DNA of 64,000 bases from assembly GCF_000591055.1 (NCBI RefSeq), contig NC_020388.1, positions 2,170,001-2,234,000 of the forward strand, in the 5' to 3' direction. The notes beneath the pieces are model-generated. The model worked only from the letters and a program-made list of their open reading frames with translations, was not told where the DNA came from and did no database searches. A program made the position numbers and the translations under genes. Numbering within the stretch: the stretch's first letter is position 1; the number at the start of each line of letters is the position of its first letter. Of the stretch, positions 53,716 through 62,659 are shown piece after piece. Source of the DNA: Natronomonas moolapensis 8.8.11 (GTDB lineage Archaea > Halobacteriota > Halobacteria > Halobacteriales > Haloarculaceae).

Positions 53716-53723
53716 TTTATATT
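53716..53723 (+). promoter_or_regulatory. TATA box of the small coiled-coil gene
   Basis: TTTATATT centred about 28 nt before the ATG at 53747, a leaderless layout. Confidence 0.6.
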
Positions 53724-53746
53724 CCGGTAGGCTGCTATAGACAACT

Positions 53747-54196
53747 ATGACTTCCGACCCGAGCGCCACGTCCGACCCCTCGACGACCTCCGACCCGGTT
53801 GACGATCCGACAGATCAGGCCGCGACGGACGCCGACGCCGCGACCCCGGACCCCGAGGACGTGATCTCGCCCGACCCGTTGACGATCGAGTTGCCCGACG
53901 GCACCGAAAGCGTCTCGGAGGCCATCCTCTCGAATCGACAGATGCTCATCGACCCCGACGAATCGGCGATGGCCTCCGAGACCGAGGTCGTCGAGTTGAC
54001 CGACTGGGTCGAAGAGCTCGCGGGGACGATCGCGGACGTCGAACAGCACCAAACCGAGACGATCGAAGCGGAGGTCACCGATCTCGAAGCAGTCATCGAG
54101 GAGCAACGGCGACAGATCGAGGAGCTCCGGGGAGCCGTCGAGTCCCTCGCCGACATCCTCGGGACGACCGCCGACTGGGAGACGTTCGACGAGTAA
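53747..54196 (+). CDS. Acidic coiled-coil protein of unknown function
   Basis: 149 aa, very acidic. The N-terminal 40 residues are a Ser/Thr/Asp/Pro-rich disordered tail containing near-repeats of SDPSTT. The middle (DPLTIELPDGTESVSEAILS) reads as a small beta unit. The rest (about 80-140) is a coiled coil (AVIEEQRRQIEELRGAVESL). There is no signal peptide or membrane helix. A strong TATA box supports it as a real gene. I do not recognise the family. Confidence 0.75.
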   Translation: MTSDPSATSDPSTTSDPVDDPTDQAATDADAATPDPEDVISPDPLTIELPDGTESVSEAILSNRQMLIDPDESAMASETEVVELTDWVEELAGTIADVEQHQTETIEAEVTDLEAVIEEQRRQIEELRGAVESLADILGTTADWETFDE

Positions 54197-54273
54197 CCGT
54201 CTCGGATCGGTGACACGAGCCGAACGGCCGCCGACAACCGACGCTCGCCACGAACGACGTACGCCGCGCCGTC

Positions 54274-55674
54274 TCAGTCCGACTCGCCGCGGGCGCGCTC
54301 GAACATCGACAGCGCCTGCTCGCGGCGCTCGCTGTGCTCGACGACCGGTTCCGGGTATTCCGGGGCCGCGTTCGCGCGCTCGGTCGGCGTCAGTTCGTGC
54401 CACGAGTGGACGACGTCGGGATCGACGCCCTCGAGTTCGGGCACGTACTCCCGTATATACGCCGCGTCGGGATCGTAGCGTTCGCCCTGCGTCATCGGGT
54501 TGAAGATCCGAAAGTACGGCTGGGAGTCGGTGCCCGTCGAGGCCGCCCACTGCCAGCCGCCGTTGTCGTTCGCGGTGTCGTGATCGACCAGCAGATCCCG
54601 GAAATGCTCGTAGCCGTGGCGCCAGTCGATCAGTAAGTCCTTCGTCAAAAATGAGGCCACGATCATCCGGACGCGGTTGTGCATGAATCCCTCCGCCCGC
54701 AACTGTCGCATCCCCGCATCGACGATCGGGTACCCCGTCTCGCCGCGCTTCCAGGCCGCCAGCAGGTCGTCGTCGTTCTCCCACTCGATCGGGTTCTCGT
54801 AGGACGTGTAGTTCGTTGTGACGACGTCGGGATTGAAGTAGAGGACGTGGGTGTAGAACTCCCGCCAGGCGAGTTGCGAACGGAACTCCGCGACCGACTC
54901 GCGGCGCTCGCCGGAGGCGCTCTCGAGGGCGTCTCTGACCCGCTTGTCGACCTCGCGAATCCCGATCGTCCCGAACTTCAAGTGCACCGAGAGCCGGGAC
55001 GTACACTCCTCGGCGGGGTAATCGCGAGACTCCTCGTATCGATAGACGTCGTCGTCGAGAAACGACTCGAGTAGCGTTCGTGCGACATCCGTGCCGGCGG
55101 CCGGAACCTCCGCCGCCGGTGCGTCGAACCCCAGATCCGATAGCGTCGGGATCGCACCCGGGGCGACGCCGAGGTCGGCCGCCGGGGCCGTCTCCGGAAT
55201 CCGCCGGGGGTCGTCCTTCTCGCGGTCGCGCCATTTCCGACCGAAGTAGGTGAACACCGAGTACGGGTCACCCGCGTTCGTCGTGATCGATCCGGGTTCG
55301 TGACACACGGCGTCGTGGAACTTCTGGGGGGTCGCATCGACGTTCTCGAGCGCGTCGTCCACGCGCTCGTCGCGCTCGCTCGCCAGCCCCGAGTAGTCGC
55401 GGTTCCACGAGACGAACTCAGCACCCAGATCGGCCGCGAGGTTGGGCACGACACTTGCGGGATCGCCCGCCCGGACGAGCAGTTCGGATCCGCGCTCGCG
55501 GTAGGCCGCACGCAGCGCCCCGACCGCGTCGAGTAGAAACGCCACACGGGACGCTCCCGCATGCTCCAGCACTGCCTCGTCGAAGACGAACACTCCGACG
55601 GGCCGCTCGGGCGCGTCTGCGAGGCCGCGGTTGTCAGCGAGTCGCAAGTCCCGCCGGTGCCAGTGAAGACGCAT
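54274..55674 (-). CDS. phr: Class I deoxyribodipyrimidine (CPD) photolyase
   Basis: 466 aa. The N-terminal alpha/beta domain (about 1-130; HWHRRDLRLADNRGL) binds the antenna chromophore. The FAD-binding helical half has YPAEECTSRLSVHLKFG, SQLAWREFYTHVL, TGYPIVDAGMRQL with EGFMHNRVRM, and GGWQWAASTGTD…FNP. These match class I CPD photolyases such as haloarchaeal Phr2. It repairs UV cyclobutane dimers using visible light. It converges with the small coiled-coil gene and is unrelated in sequence to the FeS-type protein at 9627-11156. Confidence 0.95.
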   Translation of the reverse strand: MRLHWHRRDLRLADNRGLADAPERPVGVFVFDEAVLEHAGASRVAFLLDAVGALRAAYRERGSELLVRAGDPASVVPNLAADLGAEFVSWNRDYSGLASERDERVDDALENVDATPQKFHDAVCHEPGSITTNAGDPYSVFTYFGRKWRDREKDDPRRIPETAPAADLGVAPGAIPTLSDLGFDAPAAEVPAAGTDVARTLLESFLDDDVYRYEESRDYPAEECTSRLSVHLKFGTIGIREVDKRVRDALESASGERRESVAEFRSQLAWREFYTHVLYFNPDVVTTNYTSYENPIEWENDDDLLAAWKRGETGYPIVDAGMRQLRAEGFMHNRVRMIVASFLTKDLLIDWRHGYEHFRDLLVDHDTANDNGGWQWAASTGTDSQPYFRIFNPMTQGERYDPDAAYIREYVPELEGVDPDVVHSWHELTPTERANAAPEYPEPVVEHSERREQALSMFERARGESD

Positions 55675-55779
55675 CAGCAGATCAGTCGTTGCGCGCTCCG
55701 GTAAATCCCCGGGTGACCGCCGTGTTCTGCTGGTAGTTCGACGAACGGGACAGAGACGAAAACAGGACGCGGACGAGGC

Positions 55780-56718
55780 TTATTTGTGCGCGTCGAGGAT
55801 CATATCGTAGGTGCGCTCCCACTCGTAGTCGTCGTCGTGGTAGCGCTCGGCGAGCGGTTCCTCGGGTATCTCGCCGATCGCCTGCTTCTCTTCGGTGTAG
55901 GAGCGCCGCTCGTCGTCGCGGTAATACCGGCCCGTCAGGATCTCCCCGTCGTGGACCGCGAGTTCCGTCTCGTACATCATTTCGGCCGCCTCGGGGCGGT
56001 TCGTGACGTCGAACTCGTAGTCGTCGTTTTGTTGGATGTCGATGTAGGGGACGTACTGCTTTGCGTCCTTGTTCCAAGTCGGACACTGCGTGAGGAAATC
56101 GATGTGGCTGAATCCGTCGTGTTCGATGGCCTCTACGAGGATCTCCTGGGCCTGGTTGGGGTTGACCGCCGCCGTCCGGGCGACGTACGAGGAGCCCGCG
56201 GTGAGCGACGTCGACAGCGGCCGAACGGGGTCCTTCGCGGAACCGTGGGGTTGGGTCTTCGATTCGTGTCCTTTCGGGCTCGTCGGCGACGTCTGGCCCT
56301 TCGTCAGCCCGAAGATCTCGTTGTTGAACACGATGTAGGTGATGTCGTGGTTCTCCCGGGCCGTGTGGGTGAGGTGGTTGCCGCCGATTCCGTAGCCGTC
56401 GCCGTCGCCGCCCGCCGCGACGACCTCGAGGTCGGGGTTCGCGAGCTTCGCCGCCCGCGCGACCGGCAGCGCCCGGCCGTGCAGCGTGTGGAACCCGTAG
56501 CTGTCGAAGTAGCTGTTGAGCTTGCCCGAGCAGCCGATCCCGGTCACGAGCAGGATCTCTTCTGGGTCCTTGCCGAGTTCGGACATCGCGCCCTTCAGCG
56601 CCTTCAGGACGCTGAAATCACCGCAGCCGGGACACCACGTCGCCTGTGGCTCGATGCCGGGCGTGTACTCGTCTCGCTCTACATCTCGATCCGCGTCGAT
56701 TGCGTTGAACGCGCTCAT
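55780..56718 (-). CDS. korB: 2-oxoacid:ferredoxin oxidoreductase, beta subunit
   Basis: 312 aa from the ATG at 56718, 2 nt after the alpha-subunit stop. The thiamine diphosphate site is GGDGDGYGIGGNHL (G-D-G…N). The cysteine-containing TWCPGCGDFSVLKAL and GIGCSGKLNSY segments fit a [4Fe-4S] cluster. With the alpha subunit it oxidises 2-oxoglutarate (or pyruvate) to the acyl-CoA, reducing ferredoxin. The substrate split between Kor and Por is uncertain by eye. Confidence 0.92.
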   Translation of the reverse strand: MSAFNAIDADRDVERDEYTPGIEPQATWCPGCGDFSVLKALKGAMSELGKDPEEILLVTGIGCSGKLNSYFDSYGFHTLHGRALPVARAAKLANPDLEVVAAGGDGDGYGIGGNHLTHTARENHDITYIVFNNEIFGLTKGQTSPTSPKGHESKTQPHGSAKDPVRPLSTSLTAGSSYVARTAAVNPNQAQEILVEAIEHDGFSHIDFLTQCPTWNKDAKQYVPYIDIQQNDDYEFDVTNRPEAAEMMYETELAVHDGEILTGRYYRDDERRSYTEEKQAIGEIPEEPLAERYHDDDYEWERTYDMILDAHK

Positions 56719-56720
56719 GA

Positions 56721-58607
56721 TCAATCACCTGCCGCCGGGACGAACCTCGTCGTCGTCGCGGGCTCGTCACCCTCGAGGACGGACCGGAACCCGTCGACGA
56801 CTTCCGCCGGCTCGAACGGGTTGCCGTTGTATTTCAGAAGGCTGTGCATCTTCGGGCCGAACCGGCCCAGCTCGCGCTGGACGAGCCCGCGGAACTGGCC
56901 GCTGGCCGTCATCTCGACGACGAGACACTCGTCGACGGATTCGAGGAACTCGGTCACCTCGGCCTCCGGGAACGGCATCAGGTCGGAGACCCCCATCGAC
57001 TTCACGCTGTAGCCGGCGTCGTTGAGTTCGTCGACGGCCTCCTCGACGGTGCCTTGCTGACTGCCGAAGGTCATGATGCCGTACGCAGCGTCGTCGTCGC
57101 CGTGGGTGGTCTGGTGGCTCCCGTCGGCGTCGTTGAGCTGCTCTCGGATCGAGTCGTGCTTACCGAGGCGGCGATCGACCTGCGCGGTCCGGTTTCCGGG
57201 GTCCTCTGAGATGTGCCCCTGTGGGGTGTGCTCGTTGCTCTCGGCGAGGAACCGACCGCCCTTCTGTCCGGGGATCGACCGCGGCGAGACGCCCTTCTCG
57301 CCGGGGTCGTGCTGGTAACGGTTGAACTTCCCGGCGGAGTGGTGTGCCGCCTCGGCGAGTTCCTCCTCGGTGAGCGTCGCCCCGAGGTCCGGAGCGGGCT
57401 CACGATCGAAGAAAGACTCGTCGACGTTTCTGAGTTCGCCCCCGATCTTCTGATCGTAGAGGACGATCGTCGGGACGTGATAGTCGTAGGCGATCTCGAA
57501 GGCGGCGCGTGTCTGGTCGTAGGCCTCCTCGATGTTACTGGGCGCGAGAACGACTCGCGTCGAGTCGCCCTGGCTCGCATAGAGGACGTGTTCGAGGTCG
57601 CTCTGTTCGGGCTTCGTCGGCATCCCGGTCGCGGGGCCGGCCCGCATCGCCTCGACGAGGACGACCGGGGTCTCGGTCATCTCGGCGAGCCCGAGCGGCT
57701 CGGTCATCAACGAGAACCCGCCCCCGGAGGAGCCGGACATCGCCTTCGCGCCGGCGTGTGACGCACCGAGCGCGAGCGCGGCCGCGGCGATCTCGTCTTC
57801 GACCTGTTCGGAGATCCCACCGACCTTCGGGAGGTATTTGCTCATCAGGCTGAACACTTCGGTCCACGGCGTCATCGGGTACCCCGAGATGAACCGACAC
57901 CCGGCGTCGAGAGCGCCGTAGGCGATGGCGTTGCTCCCCGAGAGCAACACCTGTTCTTCGTCGTGCTCGCCGGTCGGCATCCGGAGGTCGTGGCTGAACT
58001 CCATTCCTTGGACGTCCTCGTAGGCGTCCTCGAGAATCTCGAGGTTCGTTTCGAGGACGTCGCCGGACATCGCATCCGACATCAGGTGCTTGATATTGTC
58101 GAGTTCGTACTCGAGGAGGGCAGCGGTCGCGCCGACGCCCGCCGTGTTGCGCATGACCTCGCGGCCCTTCTCGCGGGCTCGAGCACGGAGGTCCATCGGA
58201 TAGACGTGCCAGTCGTTTTCTTCTACGCGCTCCTCGAAGTCGGGAACGGCGTCGATGTCGACGAGTCCCTCGTCGTAGACGATGACGCCGCCCTCGCGGA
58301 GCTCGTCGAGGTTTTCGACGATCGGCTTCATTTCCTCGTCGCCGTAGTAGGCGTCCTCCTGTGGGTTCCTGGCGAAGGAGTCACCGAGCGCGAGCAGGCA
58401 GTTGTAGCCGTCACCGCGGGATTTTACGGGTTCCGGCGACGCCCGGACCTCGACGTAGGTGTGGCCGCCACGGATGCGGGAGGGATAGTGTCTGTGTGTG
58501 AATACGTGCAGCCCGGATCGCATCAGGGCCTTCGCGAAGTTCTGGCTCGTCGAGTCGATCCCGTCGCCGGAACCGCCCGCGATTCGCCAGACTATTTCTT
58601 CTGTCAT
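56721..58607 (-). CDS. korA: 2-oxoacid:ferredoxin oxidoreductase, alpha subunit (gamma–alpha fusion)
   Basis: 628 aa. The first ~200 residues are the gamma domain (RIAGGSGDGIDSTSQNFAKA, YPSRIRGGHTYVEVR), fused to the alpha pyrimidine-binding domain starting near LLSGSNAIAYGALDAG and SGYPMTPWTEV. A GGGFSLMTEPLGLAEMTETP segment and the C-terminal transketolase-like domain complete it. Two-subunit enzymes of this build are the haloarchaeal Kor/Por type. A minus-strand CTTTTATT (58648-58657) about 45 nt upstream may be its TATA box. Confidence 0.93.
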   Translation of the reverse strand: MTEEIVWRIAGGSGDGIDSTSQNFAKALMRSGLHVFTHRHYPSRIRGGHTYVEVRASPEPVKSRGDGYNCLLALGDSFARNPQEDAYYGDEEMKPIVENLDELREGGVIVYDEGLVDIDAVPDFEERVEENDWHVYPMDLRARAREKGREVMRNTAGVGATAALLEYELDNIKHLMSDAMSGDVLETNLEILEDAYEDVQGMEFSHDLRMPTGEHDEEQVLLSGSNAIAYGALDAGCRFISGYPMTPWTEVFSLMSKYLPKVGGISEQVEDEIAAAALALGASHAGAKAMSGSSGGGFSLMTEPLGLAEMTETPVVLVEAMRAGPATGMPTKPEQSDLEHVLYASQGDSTRVVLAPSNIEEAYDQTRAAFEIAYDYHVPTIVLYDQKIGGELRNVDESFFDREPAPDLGATLTEEELAEAAHHSAGKFNRYQHDPGEKGVSPRSIPGQKGGRFLAESNEHTPQGHISEDPGNRTAQVDRRLGKHDSIREQLNDADGSHQTTHGDDDAAYGIMTFGSQQGTVEEAVDELNDAGYSVKSMGVSDLMPFPEAEVTEFLESVDECLVVEMTASGQFRGLVQRELGRFGPKMHSLLKYNGNPFEPAEVVDGFRSVLEGDEPATTTRFVPAAGD

Positions 58608-58731
58608 TGGCTATCACTGCGCCCGTATGGGCGTTGAAAATCATTCAGAGCGCATCAATAAAAGTATTTGCTACACAATGGCATACATTGATCGTGATAT
58701 AATTGTATTAATACGGTGGCATAGCGCGGCC

Positions 58732-59784
58732 TCACTCGTTTCCGTGTGGTTTCACCAACACCTTGATCGCCTCCCGCTCGTCCATGGCACGATACCCCTC
58801 CGGAACGCCGTCGAGGTCGACAGTTTGCGTGAAGATCGGGCTCGGGTCGAGCGTTCCGGCCAGCACGTCGGCCATTAGCTCCTCGGCGTAGGCGCGAACC
58901 GGCGCGACCCCACCGCGCAGGGCGACGTTGCCGCCGAACAGCCCGAACAGATCGAGGCCCCCGTCTTCGACCCCGTGGGGGACGCCGACGTAGCCGACGG
59001 TGCCGCCGTCCCGGCAGATATCGATCGCCGCGTTCATCGAGGCGGCCGCGCCGACGCACTCGAGGACGTGATTCGGACCGCCATGGGTCGTCTCCCTCGC
59101 CCGTTCTATGGCCTCCTCGCCGTGGGCGTGTATCGTCTCCGTCGCGCCGAACTCGGCGGCGAGGTCGAGTCGGTCCTCGTGGTGGCCGAGGGCGACGATC
59201 CGCTCGGCACCGAGGCGGCGTGCGGCGAGGACACCACACAGTCCGACCGCCCCGTCGCCCACGACGACGCAGGTCGATCCGGCCTCGACGCCGGCGCTCA
59301 CGGCGGCGTGGTGGCCGGTCCCCATCACGTCCGTCAGGGCTAACAGCGACCGGAGCGTGTCCTCGTCGTCGGCGTGGCGGTCGGGCACCCGAACGAGCGT
59401 TCCGTCGGCGTGCGGTGTGCGGACGTACTCGCCCTGCCCGCCGCCGTTGTCGCCGCCCCACGAGTCCCCGTTGACACAGGAGGTGTGTAGCCCCTTCCGA
59501 CAGAACTCACAGGCGCCGCAGCTGACGAGGAAGGGCGCGAACACCCGATCGCCGGGCGCGACCGACCGGACGTCCGCGCCGACGGCTTCGACGACTCCCA
59601 TCGGCTCGTGACCGACGCGGGAGCCGACCTCTCGGTCGCTGTCCCCCCGGTAGAACCATAGATCGGACCCACAGACCGCGGTGTGGGTGACGCGGACGAC
59701 GGCGTCGGTCGAGGACTCGAGTTCGGGGCGGGGAACCTCTTCGACGGTGATCTCTCCGGGACCACGGTAGATCGCTGCGCGCAT
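58732..59784 (-). CDS. Zinc-dependent MDR alcohol dehydrogenase
   Basis: 350 aa from the ATG at 59784 (MRAAIYRGPGEITVEEVPRP). The catalytic zinc site is HTAVCGSDLWFYRG with GHEPMGVVEAVG. The structural zinc lobe is CGACEFCRKGLHTSC. The Rossmann motif is VVVGDGAVGLCGV. The sequence is close to the glutathione-independent formaldehyde/threonine dehydrogenase-like branch. It lies upstream of korA on the same strand, separated by 124 bp with a separate promoter. Substrate unknown. Confidence 0.92.
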   Translation of the reverse strand: MRAAIYRGPGEITVEEVPRPELESSTDAVVRVTHTAVCGSDLWFYRGDSDREVGSRVGHEPMGVVEAVGADVRSVAPGDRVFAPFLVSCGACEFCRKGLHTSCVNGDSWGGDNGGGQGEYVRTPHADGTLVRVPDRHADDEDTLRSLLALTDVMGTGHHAAVSAGVEAGSTCVVVGDGAVGLCGVLAARRLGAERIVALGHHEDRLDLAAEFGATETIHAHGEEAIERARETTHGGPNHVLECVGAAASMNAAIDICRDGGTVGYVGVPHGVEDGGLDLFGLFGGNVALRGGVAPVRAYAEELMADVLAGTLDPSPIFTQTVDLDGVPEGYRAMDEREAIKVLVKPHGNE

Positions 59785-59950
59785 ACGAAACGCCTCGCGC
59801 CGAACGAACAAAGAACCCCACCAACTGTGGTCTCCGGCCGGCCGACGCTGCTCGTCTCTGACGCCTCCAGAGAGCCCGTCGATTCGGCCCTCGGTGGCGA
59901 CCGGCTCGGGGCGATCCCCGGGGAGCTTTTGCTCCGATGGAGGCCACAGG

Positions 59951-59957
59951 CTTATTA
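59951..59957 (+). promoter_or_regulatory. TATA-like element of the DICT-domain gene
   Basis: CTTATTA centred about 34 nt before the ATG at 59988; it supports this ATG over one 51 nt upstream, which would lie before the promoter. Confidence 0.4.
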
Positions 59958-59987
59958 GTGATACTGTCGTGCATCCGGTTGAAGGGA

Positions 59988-60713
59988 ATGTCTCTTACCG
60001 AACTCATCGCCGGGGTCGAGGGCCACGAAAAGACGCTTACGGTCTTCAACGCCGACGAGGGGACCATCGGCGTCCTCCGGGAGCAGTTCCACGACCGGAA
60101 CGTCTCCGTCTCCGGGGAGCACACGCCGAGCGGGAAGCCGGACGCGTTCACGGTTCTCGCCGACGAGGACGAGTTCGTCGCGGCCGCCGACATCGAGAGT
60201 GTCCTCGACGACGGGAACGAACGGACCGAACCGGGCTTCGATGGCGACGCCTACCGCCCGATCCTCGATCACCTCGACGAGACGATGTTTACCTCCTACG
60301 ACATCGAGCAGATGGTCGCGGCCTCCCGGGAGATCGAGGACCGCGCCTGGCGGGTCGGCAAGGGGACGCTGCACTCGGGGTTCCAGAAGCTCTCGATTCT
60401 CTCGGGACAGATGAACATCTACGAGCAACTCGCTCAGAAGGGCAGCCTCAACGTCCACGCCTACGCCGTCCCCGACGCCGACGTTCCCGAACACGACACC
60501 GACCTCACGATCCACGTCGAACGAAGCGACGAGATCGAGCGGTCGTGGTTCGTCGCCTACGACGGCGCCGGTGTCGACGTCAACAAGTGTGCGCTCCTCG
60601 CCGAGGAACGCGACCCCCGGTCGTTCTATGGCTTTTGGACCTACGATCCCTCGACCGTCGATTGGATCATCGACCACCTCGAGTCGACGTACGGCCTCCT
60701 CGAATCGCAGTGA
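59988..60713 (+). CDS. DICT sensory-domain protein
   Basis: 241 aa from the ATG at 59988 (MSLTELIAGVEGHEKTLTVF). It follows the haloarchaeal DICT-domain pattern: an N-terminal unit (NADEGTIGVLREQFHDRNVS), AFTVLADEDEFVAAADI, a central MFTSYDIEQMVAASREIEDR segment, and the DICT fold with HVERSDEIERSWFVAYDG then FYGFWTYDPSTVDWI. DICT domains are thought to be light- or redox-linked sensory modules. No output domain is fused. It sits just before the heme operon but has its own promoter. Confidence 0.85.
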   Translation: MSLTELIAGVEGHEKTLTVFNADEGTIGVLREQFHDRNVSVSGEHTPSGKPDAFTVLADEDEFVAAADIESVLDDGNERTEPGFDGDAYRPILDHLDETMFTSYDIEQMVAASREIEDRAWRVGKGTLHSGFQKLSILSGQMNIYEQLAQKGSLNVHAYAVPDADVPEHDTDLTIHVERSDEIERSWFVAYDGAGVDVNKCALLAEERDPRSFYGFWTYDPSTVDWIIDHLESTYGLLESQ

Positions 60714-60951
60714 GTCCGGCCCTCGGTGTGCGTTTTCCTACCGCCGCCCGACGGATCGTTTATACACGTCTGCGGACAGACGTCCACAATTCGGGGCCAG
60801 CTACCCGAGGTGAACTCCACGATCCGGGAGCGCCTACTTAAATTGACGTCCACGATCCGGTGGCTAATTATAAATTAACAGACACGCGAAGCTGTCCGGA
60901 GGGCTGGGATCGAGCGAGGGGCTTATTTCGGGGACGCCCTATTTACGTCTA
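60714..60951. promoter_or_regulatory. Regulatory region of the heme operon with three 33-bp-spaced repeats
   Basis: The core TCCAC-AT-CGG recurs at 60783-60794 (TCCACAATTCGG), 60816-60827 and 60849-60860 (both TCCACGATCCGG), each exactly 33 bp from the next. TTAAATT and TAAATTAA motifs fall at matching places in the last two units. An ACGTCT/AGACGT inverted repeat (60766-60783) precedes the first unit. The core promoter is TTATTT at 60923-60928, about 26 nt before the ATG at 60952. Confidence 0.55.
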
Positions 60952-62010
60952 ATGAGTCAAACCGCCGGGCTGGACCGGATCGACCGCGCCGTCGTCAACG
61001 CTTATCAGGGCGGCTTTCCGGTCGTCGAACGCCCGTTCGAACCCGCCGCGGCAGCCCTCCGGGATCGCGGTGTAGACGTGACAGCGGCGGAACTACTCGA
61101 GCGGGTCCGAACGCTCGACGACGAGGGCGTCCTGACCCGGTTCGGCGCGTTGATAAACGCCGCGGAGATCGGCGGCGCGGCGACGCTCGTCGCCATGCAC
61201 GCCCCCGAAGAGCGCTTCGAGGAGATCGCCGAGGCGGTCAACGCCCGCCGAGAGGTCGCTCACAACTACCGGCGCGAACACCCACACCTGAACATGTGGT
61301 TCGTCGTCTCGGTCGCGGACGCCGACGCGATCGAGGCGGTCCTCGACGGGATCGAGGCCGAGACCGGACAGGAGACGTACAACCTCCCGAAACAACGGGA
61401 GTTCCGCGTCGAGGCGAAGTTCCTCCTCGACGGGCCGCTTCCCGACGGCGACCTCGATCGCTCCGGGCTCGGTCCCACCGTCGAACCGGCCGAGTCGGGG
61501 GCGTTGACTCCCGACGAACGCGACCTCGTCGTCGAGATTCAGGGCGGGTTACCGATCACCGAGACCCCCTACGCCGACGTCGCCGAGGCCCTCGGAACCG
61601 ACGTCGAATGGGTCCTCCGGACGATCAAACGCTTCGACGCCGCCGGGAAGATCCGACGCGTCGGCGTCGTCCCCAACCACTACGCGCTCGGATACACGGA
61701 GAACGGGATGACTGTCTGGGACGTCCCCGACGAGAAACTCGACGTCGTCGGTCCTGAGGTCGCCGGTCTGGACTTCGTCACCCACTGCTACGAGCGCCCG
61801 AGACACGAGGGCGTGTGGCCGTACAACTTCTTCGCGATGACGCACGGCCGAAGCGACGAGGAGAGCGAACAGCGGATCCAGCAGGTAAAGGAGACGATGG
61901 AGCGCCACTGGGACGTCGGCTCCGACGACTGGGATTCGCTGTTCTCGACGGAGATACTCAAAAAGACCGGGATCCGACTCGACGAACGCGCCGACGCCAA
62001 CACGGAGTAG
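60952..62010 (+). CDS. ahbAB: Siroheme decarboxylase, AhbA–AhbB fusion
   Basis: 352 aa made of two tandem Lrp/AsnC-like halves. The first half contains LDDEGVLTRFGALINAAEIG and HNYRREHPHLNMWFVV; the second has FDAAGKIRRVGVVPNHYALG and HCYERPRHEGVWPYNFFAMTHG. These are the active-site signatures of AhbA and AhbB (NirD/L family). The enzyme converts siroheme to didecarboxysiroheme, the archaeal route to heme b. Adjacent sirC and hemA confirm the pathway. The stop is 1 nt before the sirC start. Confidence 0.93.
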   Translation: MSQTAGLDRIDRAVVNAYQGGFPVVERPFEPAAAALRDRGVDVTAAELLERVRTLDDEGVLTRFGALINAAEIGGAATLVAMHAPEERFEEIAEAVNARREVAHNYRREHPHLNMWFVVSVADADAIEAVLDGIEAETGQETYNLPKQREFRVEAKFLLDGPLPDGDLDRSGLGPTVEPAESGALTPDERDLVVEIQGGLPITETPYADVAEALGTDVEWVLRTIKRFDAAGKIRRVGVVPNHYALGYTENGMTVWDVPDEKLDVVGPEVAGLDFVTHCYERPRHEGVWPYNFFAMTHGRSDEESEQRIQQVKETMERHWDVGSDDWDSLFSTEILKKTGIRLDERADANTE

Positions 62011-62011
62011 C

Positions 62012-62659
62012 ATGATTCCGCTCTATCACGACTTCACCGATGAGACGGTTCTCGTCTTCGGCGGCGGTCCGGTCGGTGCCCGGAAGGCCAGACGCTTCGC
62101 CCGGGAGGCGAACGTCGTCGTCGTCAGTCCCGAGTTCGCGGCCGACGGCTACGGCGAGGCGGAACTCGTCCGGGCCGCCCCGGATGCCGGGACCGTTGCC
62201 GGGTGGTTCGACCGGACCGACCCCGCACTCGCCGTCGCGGCGACGGACGTCGATCCGGTGAACGAGGCGGTCGAACGGGAAGCCCGCAACCGCGGAACGC
62301 TCATAAACCGGGCGGATCACTCCGGCGAGCGCGGCCCGGGCGGCGTCGTCGTCCCCGCGACTGTCCGAGACGGCGGCGTCGCAGTCTCGATCTCGACCGG
62401 CGGAGCCAGCCCCGCCCTCTCGAAGGAACTCCGCAAGCGGATCGAGGGCGAACTCGACGGCGCGGGCGAACTCGCGGCGATAACCGCCGACGTTCGATCG
62501 GAGCTGAAAGCCCGCGGCGTCGACCCGGCCCGCCGCCGTCGTGCCGTTCGGGCCGCCGTCCAGTCGCCGAGGGTTTGGAAGGATTTAGGTACGGGTGTCT
62601 CCAACGCTCGACAAACAGTTGACGCCGTCGTCGACGCGGCGTTGGGTGAGAAGTCGTGA
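62012..62659 (+). CDS. sirC: Precorrin-2 dehydrogenase (siroheme branch)
   Basis: 215 aa. The NAD-binding fold opens with VLVFGGGPVGARKARRF (about 13-29). A further segment reads LAVAATDVDPVNEAVEREAR, and the GGVVVPATVRDGGVAVSIST then GGASPALSKELRKRIE region is the hallmark of Met8p/SirC/CysG-N proteins. It oxidises precorrin-2 to sirohydrochlorin with NAD. It is 1 nt from ahbAB and overlaps hemA by 4 nt (GTGA), so the three are cotranslated. Confidence 0.95.
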   Translation: MIPLYHDFTDETVLVFGGGPVGARKARRFAREANVVVVSPEFAADGYGEAELVRAAPDAGTVAGWFDRTDPALAVAATDVDPVNEAVEREARNRGTLINRADHSGERGPGGVVVPATVRDGGVAVSISTGGASPALSKELRKRIEGELDGAGELAAITADVRSELKARGVDPARRRRAVRAAVQSPRVWKDLGTGVSNARQTVDAVVDAALGEKS

